From assembly GCA_024280015.1 (NCBI GenBank), contig JAJRQY010000148.1, positions 1 to 34,829 of the forward strand: a stretch of 34,829 nt of DNA, in the 5' to 3' direction. Source of the stretch: Actinomycetes bacterium (lineage in GTDB: Bacteria > Actinomycetota > Acidimicrobiia > Acidimicrobiales > SZUA-35). Shown piece by piece: positions 7,872 through 15,899 of the stretch. The position numbers and the translations under genes were made by a program. Numbering within the stretch: the stretch's first letter is position 1; every line of letters starts with the position of its first letter. The notes under the pieces were generated by a model, which did no database searches, was not told the DNA's origin, and was given only the letters and a program-made list of their open reading frames with translations.

Positions 7872-10451
7872 ATGAGACTCTTGAGCCGATGGCGGACACC
7901 AGCGATGCTTGGTCTAGGTGTGATGATGCTGGTTGTTAGTGCCTGTACCAGCGGTGATTCTGAGGCAGAAGACAGTCCAGCAACCACGGTCGCAGCCAGC
8001 GAAGTTACTGACGTCAACGATGAGTCAGCGACGACTGAGAGCATTAGCAGTCCAGTCTTTGTCAGTGATGCTGAGCTTCTCACTCTGGAGTTTTCTCCGG
8101 TCGACGAGGGCATATACCGGCTTGATTCTCTTGGGACACCGTTCTCTGTGGAGATCATCGGTGACTGGTTTGTTCAACCAAACAGTGCCGCCCTGGTGGT
8201 GTTCTCTCATCCCGATTCCGGAGGTCCGGGTGACCGGGACGTTGTTTTCTTGCGACCGGCTCAGCTGTCGGACCCGGTGAATCCAACAAGTGGCAGCGAG
8301 TCTCAATCCAGCTGGCCCGCAGAGGACATTCCCGGCTGGATTGATGGTCTCATCGACGGGGTGACCATCAGCGACATCGAGGACGTGAGCATCGGCGGTC
8401 GTGAGGCCGTGAGGTTCGACGTTGAAATCGCTGACGACTCAATTTGTGGACCACAGTCTTGCATCGATTTCACCACCAACAACGACGTAGGCGACTTCGC
8501 CTTCGATGCTGGCTTCACATACCGAGTCCATTGGGTCGACATGGGTGAGTTCGGCCCCGTCGCCATCATCACCGGTTGGCCCTCAGAAGACGACGCATTC
8601 GAATCCGATGCGACAGCACTTCTGAGTACGGTCGCATTTGGAGATCCACAAGCAAACCCGATCCCGGATGGAGCCGCACCTTGGGAACTGGGTCTTGGTG
8701 CACTTGTGCCGCCGGGACTCGTGCAGCTGCCTACGGCGGGCGGCATCGAATTTGATCTGGCCCAAGAGAGATTTATTGACCAGTTCTCCGGCTTCGCTGC
8801 CGTGACGCTTGACAATGCCCCCGGAGATTTCGAAATCCTTACACCATTGCGGGCTGACGGAGGACCAGACGTCAAGACGGTTGATGATGCGTTGGCGGCG
8901 GTGGAGTCGTTAGGTGTTGTGGCGACGGAGATTGAACCAGCGACCTTTCCTCTTGGGGCGGCCCGAGTCTTTGACATGGAAGGGTCCTCGGGTACCGCAG
9001 GGACGAAGAGCATTGTTACTACTGACGATGCACTTGGAGGTTGGCGTGCGCCGCGATTGGGGAGGATGTGGCTCTTCGATACCGAGCGGGGCGTCATCAT
9101 GGTTACCGCCGAAGCTGGCTCAGCGGACAACGAAGTGCTCGCCGAAGCAGTCGCCCTAGCCGAAGAGATTCTCCCCACTCTTGTACTTGCCAGCATGCCA
9201 GACGGGCGAAGTGCTCGCTCAATGGCTGACGCTGCTGCTGTGGGTGAGCCCTCCGGCGATGGCATCCTCCTGACTCCAGGGGTGTACACCTCTGATCAGC
9301 TCGATGACGTCTTCCTAGCGTGGAAGCTTGAAGATGACCTGACGCTGATGGACGAATTCCCCGGCCTTGTCGGGGTTGGGCTGCCGGGTGCGCTCAGAAC
9401 GGAGAACCATCTAGCGGCAGTGTTCACTGCGACCGGAATACCTGGGCCCGATGAAGGAGACGACCCGCTACCTCTTCCGTCCGACGTTGGCGCATACATC
9501 GAAGGCATCTCGCAGTTCGAGGTGTCCGATTCCGGGACGCAGACCATCAGCTCGGTTGAGGCATCCTGGTGGGACTTGACGGTGGTCTCCGGCGCCGAAG
9601 GTACATTCCCCTGCCCCTTTGGGGAAAGCTGCTTTCCTGTACTCAGCCATACGTCATTTCCGGCGGTAGTCATCGGCGACGAGTTCCAGTTCCGACTGTG
9701 GTCGATTCCTGATCCGGATGGGCAGGTCTTTGCCTTGGTCCAAGCCTCGCCTGAAGCTTTTGACAGTGTCGTGGCGGGAGCCGTTAGTGCCCTCAATGGG
9801 TTACGGGTATTGCCGTTCGTTGAACCGGTCGAGGTGGATGATTCCAACCTTGATCAGCTTGGCCGTTCGTTGGCCGATGGCCCTCTCCCGCTTGAGCCGG
9901 GCCAGTACTTCACTGAGAACATGCCGTTCAAGGTCTCGCTCGAACTGGCCTCACCCCTTGAGCTCAGCCTGTCTCAACCGACACACCTGGCGTTGATACC
10001 CGCGGGTCACGATCCGGTTGGCCCGCTGCAGTCCCTTGCACTTCTCCAGCCCATTCGCGGAGTTGCTGACCCCGATGACATCGGCGGCCCGGAAGGCCCG
10101 CCTGCTTTCATTGACGTACCGGATGATCTGCAAAGCTGGCTCGATGAAATACCACAGCTTGAGGTGACGGACTCGGGAACGGGAACGATCGGCGGCATTG
10201 CCTCGAGCTTCGTTGATCTACGAGTTATCGGTGCTCCTGAACGACGAGGTACTTGTGGTGATTTGAGCTGCTTCGCATTGTTTGATTGGCAAAGTGGACC
10301 TTGGATCATTGATGAGGAAAGTCCACAGCGCATCTGGACCGTGCCCCATCCCGCTGGCACGATCTTTGTACTCATCGAAGCACCGACGGAAGTCTTTGAT
10401 CAGTGGGCTGATGAGGTGCAGCCCGTAATCGACTCTCTCAGCTTTGGATGA
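7872..10451 (+). CDS. Large lipoprotein of four degenerate ~180-residue repeats
   Basis: 859 aa. A signal peptide ends in the lipobox VSAC with Cys25, followed by a Thr/Ser/Asp-rich linker to about residue 75. The rest can be laid out as four copies at about 79-257, 278-445, 468-647 and 675-858. Each starts with PG-x-Y or a similar turn and ends in a helix plus V-x-x-L. Copies 1, 3 and 4 share a W-x-x-x-IP-x-(L/F)EV/T-x-DSGT-like segment and a close Cys pair (192/197, 581/587, 795/800). Copy 2 has lost the Cys pair. SD AGGGGGA stands before the ATG. The protein is predicted to be anchored outside the cell. No enzyme motif is recognised; a binding or scaffold role is a guess. Confidence 0.88.
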   Translation: MRLLSRWRTPAMLGLGVMMLVVSACTSGDSEAEDSPATTVAASEVTDVNDESATTESISSPVFVSDAELLTLEFSPVDEGIYRLDSLGTPFSVEIIGDWFVQPNSAALVVFSHPDSGGPGDRDVVFLRPAQLSDPVNPTSGSESQSSWPAEDIPGWIDGLIDGVTISDIEDVSIGGREAVRFDVEIADDSICGPQSCIDFTTNNDVGDFAFDAGFTYRVHWVDMGEFGPVAIITGWPSEDDAFESDATALLSTVAFGDPQANPIPDGAAPWELGLGALVPPGLVQLPTAGGIEFDLAQERFIDQFSGFAAVTLDNAPGDFEILTPLRADGGPDVKTVDDALAAVESLGVVATEIEPATFPLGAARVFDMEGSSGTAGTKSIVTTDDALGGWRAPRLGRMWLFDTERGVIMVTAEAGSADNEVLAEAVALAEEILPTLVLASMPDGRSARSMADAAAVGEPSGDGILLTPGVYTSDQLDDVFLAWKLEDDLTLMDEFPGLVGVGLPGALRTENHLAAVFTATGIPGPDEGDDPLPLPSDVGAYIEGISQFEVSDSGTQTISSVEASWWDLTVVSGAEGTFPCPFGESCFPVLSHTSFPAVVIGDEFQFRLWSIPDPDGQVFALVQASPEAFDSVVAGAVSALNGLRVLPFVEPVEVDDSNLDQLGRSLADGPLPLEPGQYFTENMPFKVSLELASPLELSLSQPTHLALIPAGHDPVGPLQSLALLQPIRGVADPDDIGGPEGPPAFIDVPDDLQSWLDEIPQLEVTDSGTGTIGGIASSFVDLRVIGAPERRGTCGDLSCFALFDWQSGPWIIDEESPQRIWTVPHPAGTIFVLIEAPTEVFDQWADEVQPVIDSLSFG

Positions 10452-10625
10452 CCTGGCGCGGGAAGTTCAATAGCTCCGCTCGTTGCTTGCTCGCAGCGTG
10501 AGTTGGTGAGTTGGGCTGCTGGCGTTCGGGCTTGTGGGTGGTTGCCTACACTTGTGAGATGTTGATCCCGGGAGAGGTGCTGATTGTGTCTGGCTCTCCT
10601 GGATCGGGAAATTGAGGTGGCGCTG

Positions 10626-10754
10626 ATGGACTACACCGAGTTGACTAATGCCGTGATCCCCACTGGCTATTTGCGAAGTGTCCGAGTGTCGATGGCCGCC
10701 CCATCGGACACCCCAGGAGCGGCCATGAGCCCCCGCCCAGGTTCGCGAGGATGA
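10626..10754 (+). CDS. 42-aa short ORF coupled to the LuxR-type regulator
   Basis: ATG at 10626 follows a strong SD (GAGGTGG, 10614-10620) at 5-nt spacing. The 42-codon frame (MDYTELTNAVIPTGYLRSVR...) ends in a TGA at 10752 that overlaps the ATG of the next gene (ATGA). The next gene has only GCGAGG directly abutting its own ATG, so this short ORF probably delivers ribosomes to it. Two further inverted repeats lie inside the ORF, and one spans its stop. An even shorter ORF (10559-10615, 18 codons, weak SD) precedes it. The product is rich in Pro and Ala near its end and has no recognised family. Confidence 0.5.
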   Translation: MDYTELTNAVIPTGYLRSVRVSMAAPSDTPGAAMSPRPGSRG

Positions 10755-10760
10755 ACCTGG
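10678..10760 (+). promoter_or_regulatory. Three perfect 8-bp inverted repeats around the start of the LuxR-type gene
   Basis: GTGTCCGA (10678-10685) pairs with TCGGACAC (10704-10711). ATGGCCGC (10692-10699) pairs with GCGGCCAT (10719-10726) and begins inside the loop of the first, so the two stems interleave. CCAGGTTC (10737-10744) pairs with GAACCTGG (10753-10760), and its loop holds the purine-rich ribosome site and most of the ATG at 10751. The arrangement could be an RNA switch or pseudoknot that hides the start unless the short ORF is translated, or a set of DNA operators. Confidence 0.4.
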
Positions 10761-11800
10761 CGGAGTTCACCATTGCTGATGCCGTAGAGCTTGGTGCCCA
10801 GATTCGAGAGTGTGGCAAGGGAGCCACGTCCGTGCAGGAGGTTGCCAACTCCATCATTCGTGTAATGAGCGAGGCGACTACTTACGACGAAGGCGAGCCA
10901 TCCTTAGCCCTGATTCGTTGTTTCATGATTGACGCGCACAGTCGCCTCCCGCAACGCTTGGCTCGACTGGTGCCGCTGGATGATGACGATGATGACCCCG
11001 ATGGGCAGTGTTTGGTGTTGGTGGCCACTGAAGGCGTTGAACCCGAGTGGTGTGATCCACGAACCTCTGCCCGTCATCAGGTCATCCCACTGGTGGGTAG
11101 TGCCATGACGGTCACATTCCCCATGATCACGCGAATGTTCCGCCAGTTCGGGGTGCCAATCTCGGCCATCGTGAGTCGAGATGTTGACGGCTTCATCAAT
11201 CCTGAACAACGGTCGTTCAACGTGTTTCATGTGGAGGAAGCTGCAGGCAGTTCGGACATACCTGATCAGGAGTTCATCTCGGACTACAAGGTGTCCTCGG
11301 TCGTGGCTGTTGGCAGTCCACTTCCGGCCCGTGGCTTATTCGCCGTGTTGATGTTCAGCCGTGTCCCTATCGACCGGCGACTGGCGGAGATGCTCGAACC
11401 GTTGGCCTTGTCCATGAAGCTGGCCTTCTTGCCTGTTCTTGAGCGTGTCTTTAGCGATGACTCTTCGGCGGAGCGACCGACTGGTAGCCCCGAGGGTCGA
11501 CTGCGAGTTGAGGTCGACACCTTGCGCTCCCTGCTCGAGGTCGAACAACGGCTCTTGTGCGGGCAGTACCGGACTTTGGTTGCAGCGAATGAGTCTCGAA
11601 GCGAAAACGAGTTAACTAACCGAGAGAACCAGATACTGCAGCTGGTAGCCACCGGCGCCACCAACAAGCAGATCGCCTCGAGTCTTGATGTCGGCGCTGG
11701 CACGATCAAGTGGCACATGTACAACCTGTTTCAAAAACTCGGCGTTGACACCCGCACCGCGGCGGTCACGACCGCGCAGAATCGTGGCTTGTTGGACTAG
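10751..11800 (+). CDS. LuxR-family transcriptional regulator with N-terminal sensor domain
   Basis: 349 aa. Residues 1-235 form a sensor region with CFMIDAHSRLPQRLARL, a Trp-Cys-Asp motif in VEPEWCDPR, RHQVIPL, FNVFHVEEAAGSSDIPDQEF and GLFAVLMFSRVPI. From memory this resembles a domain found at the N-terminus of some histidine kinases and GGDEF proteins. A coiled region (about 245-275) leads to a LuxR HTH at about 285-340 (LTNRENQILQLVATGATNKQIA, GTIKWHMYNLFQKLGV). There is no receiver domain, so a small ligand or protein signal is more likely than phosphorylation. Translation appears coupled to the short ORF ending at 10754. Confidence 0.88.
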   Translation: MNLAEFTIADAVELGAQIRECGKGATSVQEVANSIIRVMSEATTYDEGEPSLALIRCFMIDAHSRLPQRLARLVPLDDDDDDPDGQCLVLVATEGVEPEWCDPRTSARHQVIPLVGSAMTVTFPMITRMFRQFGVPISAIVSRDVDGFINPEQRSFNVFHVEEAAGSSDIPDQEFISDYKVSSVVAVGSPLPARGLFAVLMFSRVPIDRRLAEMLEPLALSMKLAFLPVLERVFSDDSSAERPTGSPEGRLRVEVDTLRSLLEVEQRLLCGQYRTLVAANESRSENELTNRENQILQLVATGATNKQIASSLDVGAGTIKWHMYNLFQKLGVDTRTAAVTTAQNRGLLD

Positions 11801-11840
11801 CCGGTCCTTTCAGTCTGGGGTCAGTCCTGCTACCTGTGAT

Positions 11841-12275
11841 CTACAACCGGCGGTCAGACTCGTCGATGGGTACATCGTTTGCGCTCATGTCTCGCCGGGC
11901 CATCAGGCCGCTCTCGTTGAACTCCCAATGCTCGTTTCCGTGGGTGCGAAACCATTGCCCGGTCTGGTCATGCCATTCGTATTCGAAGCGGACCGAGATG
12001 CGGTTGTCGGTGAATGCCCACAGCTCCTTCATCAGCTTGTAGCCCAGTTCGTGTTCCCACTTTGTGGTTAGGAAGTTACGGATTGCTTCACGACCGATGA
12101 AGAACTGATCTCGGTTTCGCCAGTCCGATTCCTCGGAGTAAGCCATGGCGACACGATCCGGGTCGCGTGAATTCCATCCGTCTTCGGCCGCTTGGACCTT
12201 TGCTCGAGCAGTTTCGGCGGTGAAGGGTGGTCGAATGCTGGTGGCTGGGTTGGGCGGCGTGGCTGGTTCGCTCAT
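11841..12275 (-). CDS. DUF1348 / SnoaL-like (NTF2-fold) protein
   Basis: 144 aa. The motif run [67 protein letters not shown] and [12 protein letters not shown] is characteristic of the DUF1348 family, cone-shaped NTF2-like proteins of unknown function. A good SD (AAAGGA, 8 nt before ATG) supports the start at 12275. It is cytoplasmic with no signal peptide. It is transcribed away from the lipoprotein gene to its right and converges on the LuxR-type gene, with only about 40 nt between their stops. Confidence 0.88.
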   Translation of the reverse strand: MSEPATPPNPATSIRPPFTAETARAKVQAAEDGWNSRDPDRVAMAYSEESDWRNRDQFFIGREAIRNFLTTKWEHELGYKLMKELWAFTDNRISVRFEYEWHDQTGQWFRTHGNEHWEFNESGLMARRDMSANDVPIDESDRRL

Positions 12276-12429
12276 CAGTTGGGTCCTTTGATTTGTGCGG
12301 GCTTGACGAATCGGTGCTGGTCAATGATCGCGGCTCGATGGATGGGGTTGGAACTGGCAGATGGTGGCTCGGAGACCAACCATCTGGTTGGTTTGTACAA
12401 CTCCGCTGCCGAGTGGATGATCAAAACTC

Positions 12430-12458
12430 TTGACAATAAAAATAGGAATCCTAATAAT
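12430..12458 (+). promoter_or_regulatory. Sigma-70-type promoter with internal palindrome, ahead of the lipoprotein gene
   Basis: TTGACA (12430-12435, consensus -35) and AATAAT (12453-12458, five of six -10 positions) are spaced by 17 nt. Between and partly over the -10 is TAGGA-A-TCCTA (12443-12453), an 11-bp inverted repeat positioned as a repressor operator. The stretch is far more AT-rich than its surroundings. The promoter places the transcript start near 12465, which favours ATG 12487 over ATG 12469 for the next gene. The MarR-family gene at 13299 is one candidate repressor. Confidence 0.6.
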
Positions 12459-12486
12459 AGGAGTCCGAATGAAATCAGGAGTTCAG

Positions 12487-13218
12487 ATGTTCCGTTCCCA
12501 ACTCGTTGCCCTATCCACCGCCACCCTTCTACTGGCCACTTCTTGTGGTAGCGACGGGGCGGTGCAGTCCGAAAAGGACACGAGCGTTGACCCCTCCTTT
12601 GACCTGTTGGAGACTTCGGTGGAGGCCGACGGCGACCATTTCGTCTTTCGGTCCCAGGTTGTTGGTACCGCAGGGGAGCAGATTCCCGACCCAGTTGGTT
12701 CGCTTGACCAGGCACCAGTTTGGTCCTATGTGTGGCCGACCTCTCTTGATTCAAGCTCCGTTGGCTTCGAGAGCAGTCAAGGAATTCTTGCCCTCGCTGC
12801 TACCGCCCACCCCGACTTTGATGACACCCCGCTCTATGACGAGAATGGTGACGGCGATATGGCAAATGATGGGGCCGATTGGCACGCCCACTGGGTTGTT
12901 CTGACCGAAGACGAAGCTTGTGGTGGGGGACTCAGCGTCAAGGGAATCCCTGAAGATGAGCAGCCAACACTTCCCTCAACTTGGCCGGGCCTTCCAATAA
13001 TGATTGATAGCCCCGATCTGATTCCCACCCTTGGCGGGAACACCATCGAGATCCGGGTGCCTCAATCTGAGGTTGGTGCACCCCGTAGTTTCAGCTTCGA
13101 TGGCGTGACCTCTGGTCTGCGTGTCTCGACCTCGCCCCACGACCCGCTCTTGTGTGTGGAAGTCGTCTTCGATATAGCTTCGGGCGACCTCAGCCTGCCA
13201 GGATCACTGGACCAATGA
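12487..13218 (+). CDS. Secreted lipoprotein of unknown function
   Basis: 243 aa from ATG 12487; an in-frame ATG at 12469 would add six residues. Each start has its own AGGAG, but the promoter evidence favours the inner one. The signal peptide ends with the lipobox ATSC. The mature part has VEADGDHFVFRSQV and SYVWPTSLDSSSVGFE, a Ca-loop-like acidic stretch (YDENGDGDMANDGADWH) and WHAHWVVLTEDEACGGGL. The two mature-domain Cys (in DEACGGG and DPLLCVEV) could form a disulfide. I recognise no family with certainty. Predicted location is the outer face of the cytoplasmic membrane. The MarR gene follows 80 nt downstream. Confidence 0.82.
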   Translation: MFRSQLVALSTATLLLATSCGSDGAVQSEKDTSVDPSFDLLETSVEADGDHFVFRSQVVGTAGEQIPDPVGSLDQAPVWSYVWPTSLDSSSVGFESSQGILALAATAHPDFDDTPLYDENGDGDMANDGADWHAHWVVLTEDEACGGGLSVKGIPEDEQPTLPSTWPGLPIMIDSPDLIPTLGGNTIEIRVPQSEVGAPRSFSFDGVTSGLRVSTSPHDPLLCVEVVFDIASGDLSLPGSLDQ

Positions 13219-13253
13219 GCTGGACCCGGCCCTGCTCGTCCGGTCTCACCCGA

Positions 13254-13277
13254 AGCGGTTCTGTGGGGGCAACCGCT
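13254..13277 (+). terminator. Hairpin after the lipoprotein gene
   Basis: AGCGGTT (13254-13260) and AACCGCT (13271-13277) form a perfect 7-bp stem with a 10-nt loop, 36 nt beyond the lipoprotein stop. There is no T-run after it, so it would be a weak or U-less terminator, or a leader structure of the MarR gene. Confidence 0.3.
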
Positions 13278-13298
13278 GAGGACTGTTCGCCGGGGTAG

Positions 13299-13928
13299 GT
13301 GAGGACTCAGAACCAATTCAGCAACGAACTAGGCCAGAATGAACCCGTGAGTAAACGCAGCGAACTGGACCAGAAGTTTATTGCCGCCGTTGATCGGCTT
13401 GGGCGGGCGCTGCGGGTTGCCCGTCAAGAAGTGGCAACCGGCCTGCAAGTCTCACTTCTGCAACTGCAAATCCTTGAACACCTTCTTCGGCTTGGTCCCC
13501 GCCGAGTTGGTCTCTTGGCCGCCGAGCTTGATGTCACCCCACCGACGGTGAGTGACGCGATTGCGGCGTTGCAGAATAAGGGAATTGTCGACCGTCATCC
13601 CGATCCCGATGACGGCCGGGCCACGCTCGTCGCGCTGACAAAGAAGGGTGATCGCCTGGCGGCAGAGGCGGATCGGGCGTTGGCGGGAGGAATCGAGTCT
13701 GACCGAGTCGATAGCGAGCAAGATCAGGCGACTGCCCTGAGGGTCGTCCTTAGCGAGATCCATCGCATGCAGCAGGCCGGCGTGATCTCCATCAACCGCA
13801 GCTGCTTGAGTTGTTCGCACTACCAGCCGCCAGCCAATTCAGGTCCGGGTCGATGCTTGCTGTTGCGAACCGATCTCACTAACGCTGACCTTCGTGTCGA
13901 TTGTCCGGATCACGAGTTGGCGCCCTGA
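13299..13928 (+). CDS. MarR-family regulator with C-terminal Cys cluster
   Basis: 209 aa from GTG 13299; GTG 13347 (VSKRSELDQKF) is an equally likely start. The winged-helix core (about 45-120) shows LLQLQILEHLLRLGPRRVGLLA, the recognition helix TPPTVSDAIAALQNKGIV, and the wing DRHPDPDDGRATLVALTKKG. The tail holds four Cys: 169 and 172 (SCLSCSHYQP), 186 (GRCLLLR) and 202 (LRVDCPDHE). This matches a MarR subgroup in which these Cys are thought to bind metal or an Fe-S cluster. It is probably a redox- or metal-responsive repressor, and the operator at 12443 is a candidate target (inference). Confidence 0.87.
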   Translation: MRTQNQFSNELGQNEPVSKRSELDQKFIAAVDRLGRALRVARQEVATGLQVSLLQLQILEHLLRLGPRRVGLLAAELDVTPPTVSDAIAALQNKGIVDRHPDPDDGRATLVALTKKGDRLAAEADRALAGGIESDRVDSEQDQATALRVVLSEIHRMQQAGVISINRSCLSCSHYQPPANSGPGRCLLLRTDLTNADLRVDCPDHELAP

Positions 13929-13947
13929 AACCCTGATCAGGTGCTCC

Positions 13948-14277
13948 CTATTTTGCCTTCTTCACGAATTCGGCCTTGATGAGGATGCCACGTCCGTTCA
14001 CCTTGCCATCAATCGGATGATCGCCTTCTACCAGTCGGATTGAGCGAACCTTGGTCCCGACCTTGACGCCCCCGGCCTTCCCGTCAAGTTTGATGTCCTT
14101 GATAATGGTGACGTCATCTCCGTCGGCGAGGACGTTGCCGTTGGCATCTCGAACCTCACCGACACCGCCAACTTCTTCTGACTCCCACTCAAACCCGCAG
14201 GTTTGACACTCATAGCCATCGGCTCCCACCAAAACATCGGTCATCGTGCATTGTGGGCATGGAGGAGTTTCAGACAT
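13948..14277 (-). CDS. phnA: PhnA/YjdM-family zinc-ribbon protein
   Basis: 109 aa, the usual length. The N-terminal zinc ribbon has Cys7-x2-Cys10 (PPCPQCTM) and Cys24-x2-Cys27 (YECQTCGFEW). The PhnA core follows (VRDANGNVLADGDDVTIIKD, LDGKAGGVKVGTKVRSIRLV, DHPIDGKVNGRGILIKAEFVKK). Despite its name the family is not a phosphonate-degrading enzyme, and its exact role is unsettled. It starts 20 nt after the TetR gene on the same strand, so the two are probably co-transcribed. Confidence 0.93.
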   Translation of the reverse strand: MSETPPCPQCTMTDVLVGADGYECQTCGFEWESEEVGGVGEVRDANGNVLADGDDVTIIKDIKLDGKAGGVKVGTKVRSIRLVEGDHPIDGKVNGRGILIKAEFVKKAK

Positions 14278-14297
14278 CTGAACTGTCTATCAGCGAC

Positions 14298-14960
14298 CTA
14301 CTTGGCAGCCTCAAGACCATCGAGAATCAGGTTGAGACCAAAGTCGAATTCGTTACCAAAGTCATAGCCCGGCTGAAGCACATGCTCGACGGCGAGCTCG
14401 GTCAGGTGGGGGAAAAGATCGTCTGGGAGGGGGTCGATGATGGATTCGGCCAACGCGGCCATGTCCGCCCCATCGGTCGCTGGGAGATTGGCCTCTTGCA
14501 GGACAAATCCGTAGATGTAGCTGTCGATGAGTGCGTAGGCATGGGCCGTCATCTTGATAGAGAACCCACCGGATCGGAAGCAGCCAAGCACGGCATTGTG
14601 ATGGCCCAGCGTTTCTGGCCCGGGTGAGGTTCGCGATTCCATCAATGGCACGGCCCAGGGATGGCGGGCGAGCACCGAGCGAGCGGAGACCGAGCGTTGT
14701 CGGATTGCCGCTTTCCAGTCAAGGTCCTTGCTTGGGTGATCGATCTCGCGAAAGACAAGGTCAACCATGCCATCGAGGATGGCTTCCTTATTGGCGACAT
14801 GGTGGTAGATCGTCATCGGTTTCACGTCGAGTTCGGCGGCCAACTTTCGAATGGTGAAGGAGTCAATACCAATCCGGTCGGCCAGGGTGATCGCTGCTGC
14901 GATGACCCGGTCGCTGCTGAGTGAAGTTCGTGGTGAAGCCTTGGTTCGCTCGCTGGCCAT
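14298..14960 (-). CDS. TetR-family repressor
   Basis: 220 aa. The HTH (about 18-62) reads [20 protein letters not shown] then [21 protein letters not shown]. The C-terminal part ([36 protein letters not shown]) matches the TetR_C_1 ligand-binding domain of the TetR/QacR-like group. It is divergent from the DUF4386 gene. The 135-nt gap holds two identical 13-bp palindromes, which makes self-regulation and control of the DUF4386-selenoprotein-Memo genes likely (inference). The ligand is unknown. Confidence 0.92.
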   Translation of the reverse strand: MASERTKASPRTSLSSDRVIAAAITLADRIGIDSFTIRKLAAELDVKPMTIYHHVANKEAILDGMVDLVFREIDHPSKDLDWKAAIRQRSVSARSVLARHPWAVPLMESRTSPGPETLGHHNAVLGCFRSGGFSIKMTAHAYALIDSYIYGFVLQEANLPATDGADMAALAESIIDPLPDDLFPHLTELAVEHVLQPGYDFGNEFDFGLNLILDGLEAAK

Positions 14961-14991
14961 CAGATCCTCTCGAGAACTATCAGTTGCCTAT

Positions 14992-15039
14992 CGTACTAAG
15001 TACGTGTACCGTGTTGCAACAGTAGCCGTACTAAGTACG
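14992..15039. promoter_or_regulatory. Two identical 13-bp palindromic operators for the TetR repressor
   Basis: CGTACTAAGTACG occurs at 14992-15004 and again at 15027-15039, start-to-start 35 bp. Each is CGTACT-A-AGTACG, a perfect inverted repeat around a central base. They lie between the divergent TetR (start 14960) and DUF4386 (start 15096) genes, the classical place for TetR operators. Confidence 0.8.
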
Positions 15040-15095
15040 AGCACGAGAAATCGACCGGATCTGTGAAGGTTCGAAGCTGAAAGAGAAACCGAAAC

Positions 15096-15869
15096 ATGAT
15101 CGAACTTCTATCTGACCAGGAGCACGGAGCTATTCGCCCCGGCGATGACGCCGATAAAGACTCTGCGGAAATCCGGGGAGGCTCCTCGCCGAGACGGGCC
15201 GCCCAACTGGCAGGCGTCGCCTATGTGGCACTGTTCATTCTTGGGGTATTCGCCAACTTTGTCGTACGAGAAGGCTTGGTAGTCAGCGGCAATGCCCAAG
15301 CAACTGCCGGCAATATTGCAGAATCGCAGGGCCTGTTCCGACTCGGCCTCGTGGCCTTCCTAGCTATATTTATTATGGACATTGTCATCTCGTGGGCTCT
15401 TCACCTTGTCTTTCGTGACACCAGCCACGACCTATCGGTCCTGGCGGCCTGCTTTCGGCTGATGTACACCGTCTTTCTTGGAGTGGCCGTCGTCTTCTTG
15501 TTCCAAGCCCTACAACTTCTTGGGGATGCACCATTCCTCGGTGTCTTTGATCAAGACCAGTTGAATGCCCAAGCCCTTGTGGCCCTCGACATGTTCAACT
15601 GGACCTGGCTCATCGGCTTGATGGTGTTCGGCGGTCACCTGATTCTGATTGGCCAACTCATCGTTCGCTCCAACTACGCGCCGAAGTCACTTGGCTACCT
15701 TCTCATGCTCTCCGGGACCAGCTATGTGATTGACACCCTCGCACACGCTGTTCTTAGCAACTACCACGACTACAAGACTGGGTTCGTGATCATGGTGGCA
15801 CTACCAGCAGTCATAGCCGAGGGCTGGTTCGGGGTATGGCTCCTGCTTCGCGCTCGACGCGAACCCTAG
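15096..15869 (+). CDS. DUF4386 integral membrane protein
   Basis: 257 aa with about six membrane segments. After a polar N-terminus of about 30 residues come AAQLAGVAYVALFILGVFAN, LFRLGLVAFLAIFIMDIVIS, a third segment around MYTVFLGVAVVFLFQALQLL, then WTWLIGLMVFGGHLILIGQL, a segment around YLLMLSGTSYVIDTLAH, and VIMVALPAVIAEGWFGVWLL. The ARRAAxxAGxxYL-like start and the YAPKSLGYLLMLSG loop are typical of DUF4386, whose function is unknown. It follows the paired TetR operators and precedes the TGA-containing AhpD-like gene by 30 nt, so all three downstream genes probably form one operon. Confidence 0.88.
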   Translation: MIELLSDQEHGAIRPGDDADKDSAEIRGGSSPRRAAQLAGVAYVALFILGVFANFVVREGLVVSGNAQATAGNIAESQGLFRLGLVAFLAIFIMDIVISWALHLVFRDTSHDLSVLAACFRLMYTVFLGVAVVFLFQALQLLGDAPFLGVFDQDQLNAQALVALDMFNWTWLIGLMVFGGHLILIGQLIVRSNYAPKSLGYLLMLSGTSYVIDTLAHAVLSNYHDYKTGFVIMVALPAVIAEGWFGVWLLLRARREP

Positions 15870-15899
15870 GCCTGCTGCTGGACGCGGCCCAAGTGCGGC

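Noticed and set aside
8303-9289. 328-codon open frame on the minus strand inside the large lipoprotein gene
   Set aside because: Ser/Pro/Thr-biased composition of an antisense shadow, no motifs; the plus-strand gene has a lipobox, SD and repeats.
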